Shown piece after piece: positions 6,263-6,672 of a stretch of 6,672 bases of DNA. Made by a program: the position numbers and the translations under genes. Position 1 is the first letter of the stretch. Every line of letters starts with the position of its first letter. The notes under the pieces were generated by a model that saw only the letters and a list, made by a program, of their open reading frames with translations, was not told the origin of the DNA and searched no databases. The DNA comes from Deltaproteobacteria bacterium (GTDB lineage: Bacteria; Desulfobacterota; GWC2-55-46; JADFVP01). Where the stretch lies: NCBI GenBank assembly GCA_024275855.1, contig JAJRYL010000377.1:1-6672 (forward strand), given 5' to 3'.

Positions 6263-6672
6263 ATGGAAGCACTTACAAATTTTGCGCCAATTCTGTCTAT
6301 AGGGGGCTTGATCATTGCTTTTTTAATCTATCTTTATGTCGGCAAACAGCCCGACGGTAACGATAGAATGAGAGAGATTGCGGGGCTTATTCAGAACGGA
6401 GCAATGGTCTATCTGAAGAGGCAGAACACAATACTGGTAATTTTCATTGTCGTGGTGGCAATAGCGCTCGGTCTCTTTATAGGCGTTAATACAGCCTACG
6501 CCTATGTAGGCGGAGCGGTCTGCTCGATGTTGGCCGGGCTCTTCGGCATGAAGGCCGCTACCAAGACCAACGTTAGAACAACAGAGGCCGCAAGACGTTA
6601 TAAGCCAAATGCGGGCAAGGCCCTTTCTATCGCATTTCTTGGCGGTTCCGTAATGGGGTTATCCGTTGCGAG
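6263..6672 (+). CDS. hppA: Membrane-bound ion-pumping pyrophosphatase, 5' part (3' end outside the window)
   Basis: The frame is open from ATG 6263 to the window edge, giving 136 codons of a family usually 650-800 residues long. These enzymes hydrolyse pyrophosphate and pump H+ or Na+ across the cytoplasmic membrane. Visible features: a first membrane helix at about 8-27; then MREIAGLIQNGAMVYLKRQ at 37-55, matching the family's I-x-x-GA-x-x-(F/Y)L-x-RQ pattern; a second helix at about 56-76; a third segment with GGAVCSMLAGLFGMKAA; TNVRTTEAARR, matching the conserved N-V-R-T-x-x-A-A stretch; and LGGSVMGLSVA at the edge. The residues that decide K+ dependence and Na+ versus H+ specificity lie beyond the window. 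AGGA at 6253-6256 is 6 nt before the ATG, and AAAGGAG at 6242-6248 is stronger but 14 nt away. Confidence 0.95.
   Translation, partial: MEALTNFAPILSIGGLIIAFLIYLYVGKQPDGNDRMREIAGLIQNGAMVYLKRQNTILVIFIVVVAIALGLFIGVNTAYAYVGGAVCSMLAGLFGMKAATKTNVRTTEAARRYKPNAGKALSIAFLGGSVMGLSVA

Noticed and set aside
1..6672. CRISPR arrays, insertion sequences, phage genes or attachment sites at tRNA-Gln
   Set aside because: I saw no regularly spaced repeats, transposase or integrase motifs, or a second copy of the tRNA 3' end within the window.

Overview
This window is an ordinary, densely packed stretch of bacterial chromosome at moderate GC. Every gene lies on the + strand. From left to right it holds: the 3' part of nuoM; complete nuoN; a small DUF1858-like gene; ispE; a tRNA-Gln(TTG) gene; prs; a long-form rplY (L25/Ctc/TL5 type); pth; and the 5' end of hppA, a membrane pyrophosphatase. 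I see no mobile element, CRISPR array, rRNA gene, recombination scar or clear sign of horizontal transfer.

Layout: positions 1-2635 are the distal end of a complex I (nuo) operon. nuoM and nuoN are 46 nt apart, and the DUF1858-like gene follows nuoN with a strong ribosome binding site and no evident terminator between them. A 98-nt AT-rich gap then separates this operon from ispE. Positions 2734-6206 form a housekeeping cluster for isoprenoid precursors (IspE), Gln decoding (tRNA), PRPP supply (Prs) and translation (L25, peptidyl-tRNA hydrolase). hppA starts after a short AT-rich gap that contains a perfect TATAAT hexamer.

Organism: as I recall, the order ispE / tRNA-Gln / prs / rplY / pth is typical of Deltaproteobacteria (Desulfobacterota, for example Geobacter-like genomes) and some related Gram-negative phyla. 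The long L25 with a TL5-type C-terminal domain and the presence of both a 14-subunit-type complex I and a membrane pyrophosphatase fit that picture. The sequence alone does not fix the taxon.

Functional theme: the two ends of the window encode ion-pumping membrane machines (NADH:quinone oxidoreductase and PPi-driven pump), and the middle supplies precursors and translation factors. The least ordinary item is the 84-residue DUF1858-like protein. It keeps the flanks of that domain but has Ala and Met where the family's CxxC redox pair normally sits. I found no strong evidence of a wholly new system here.
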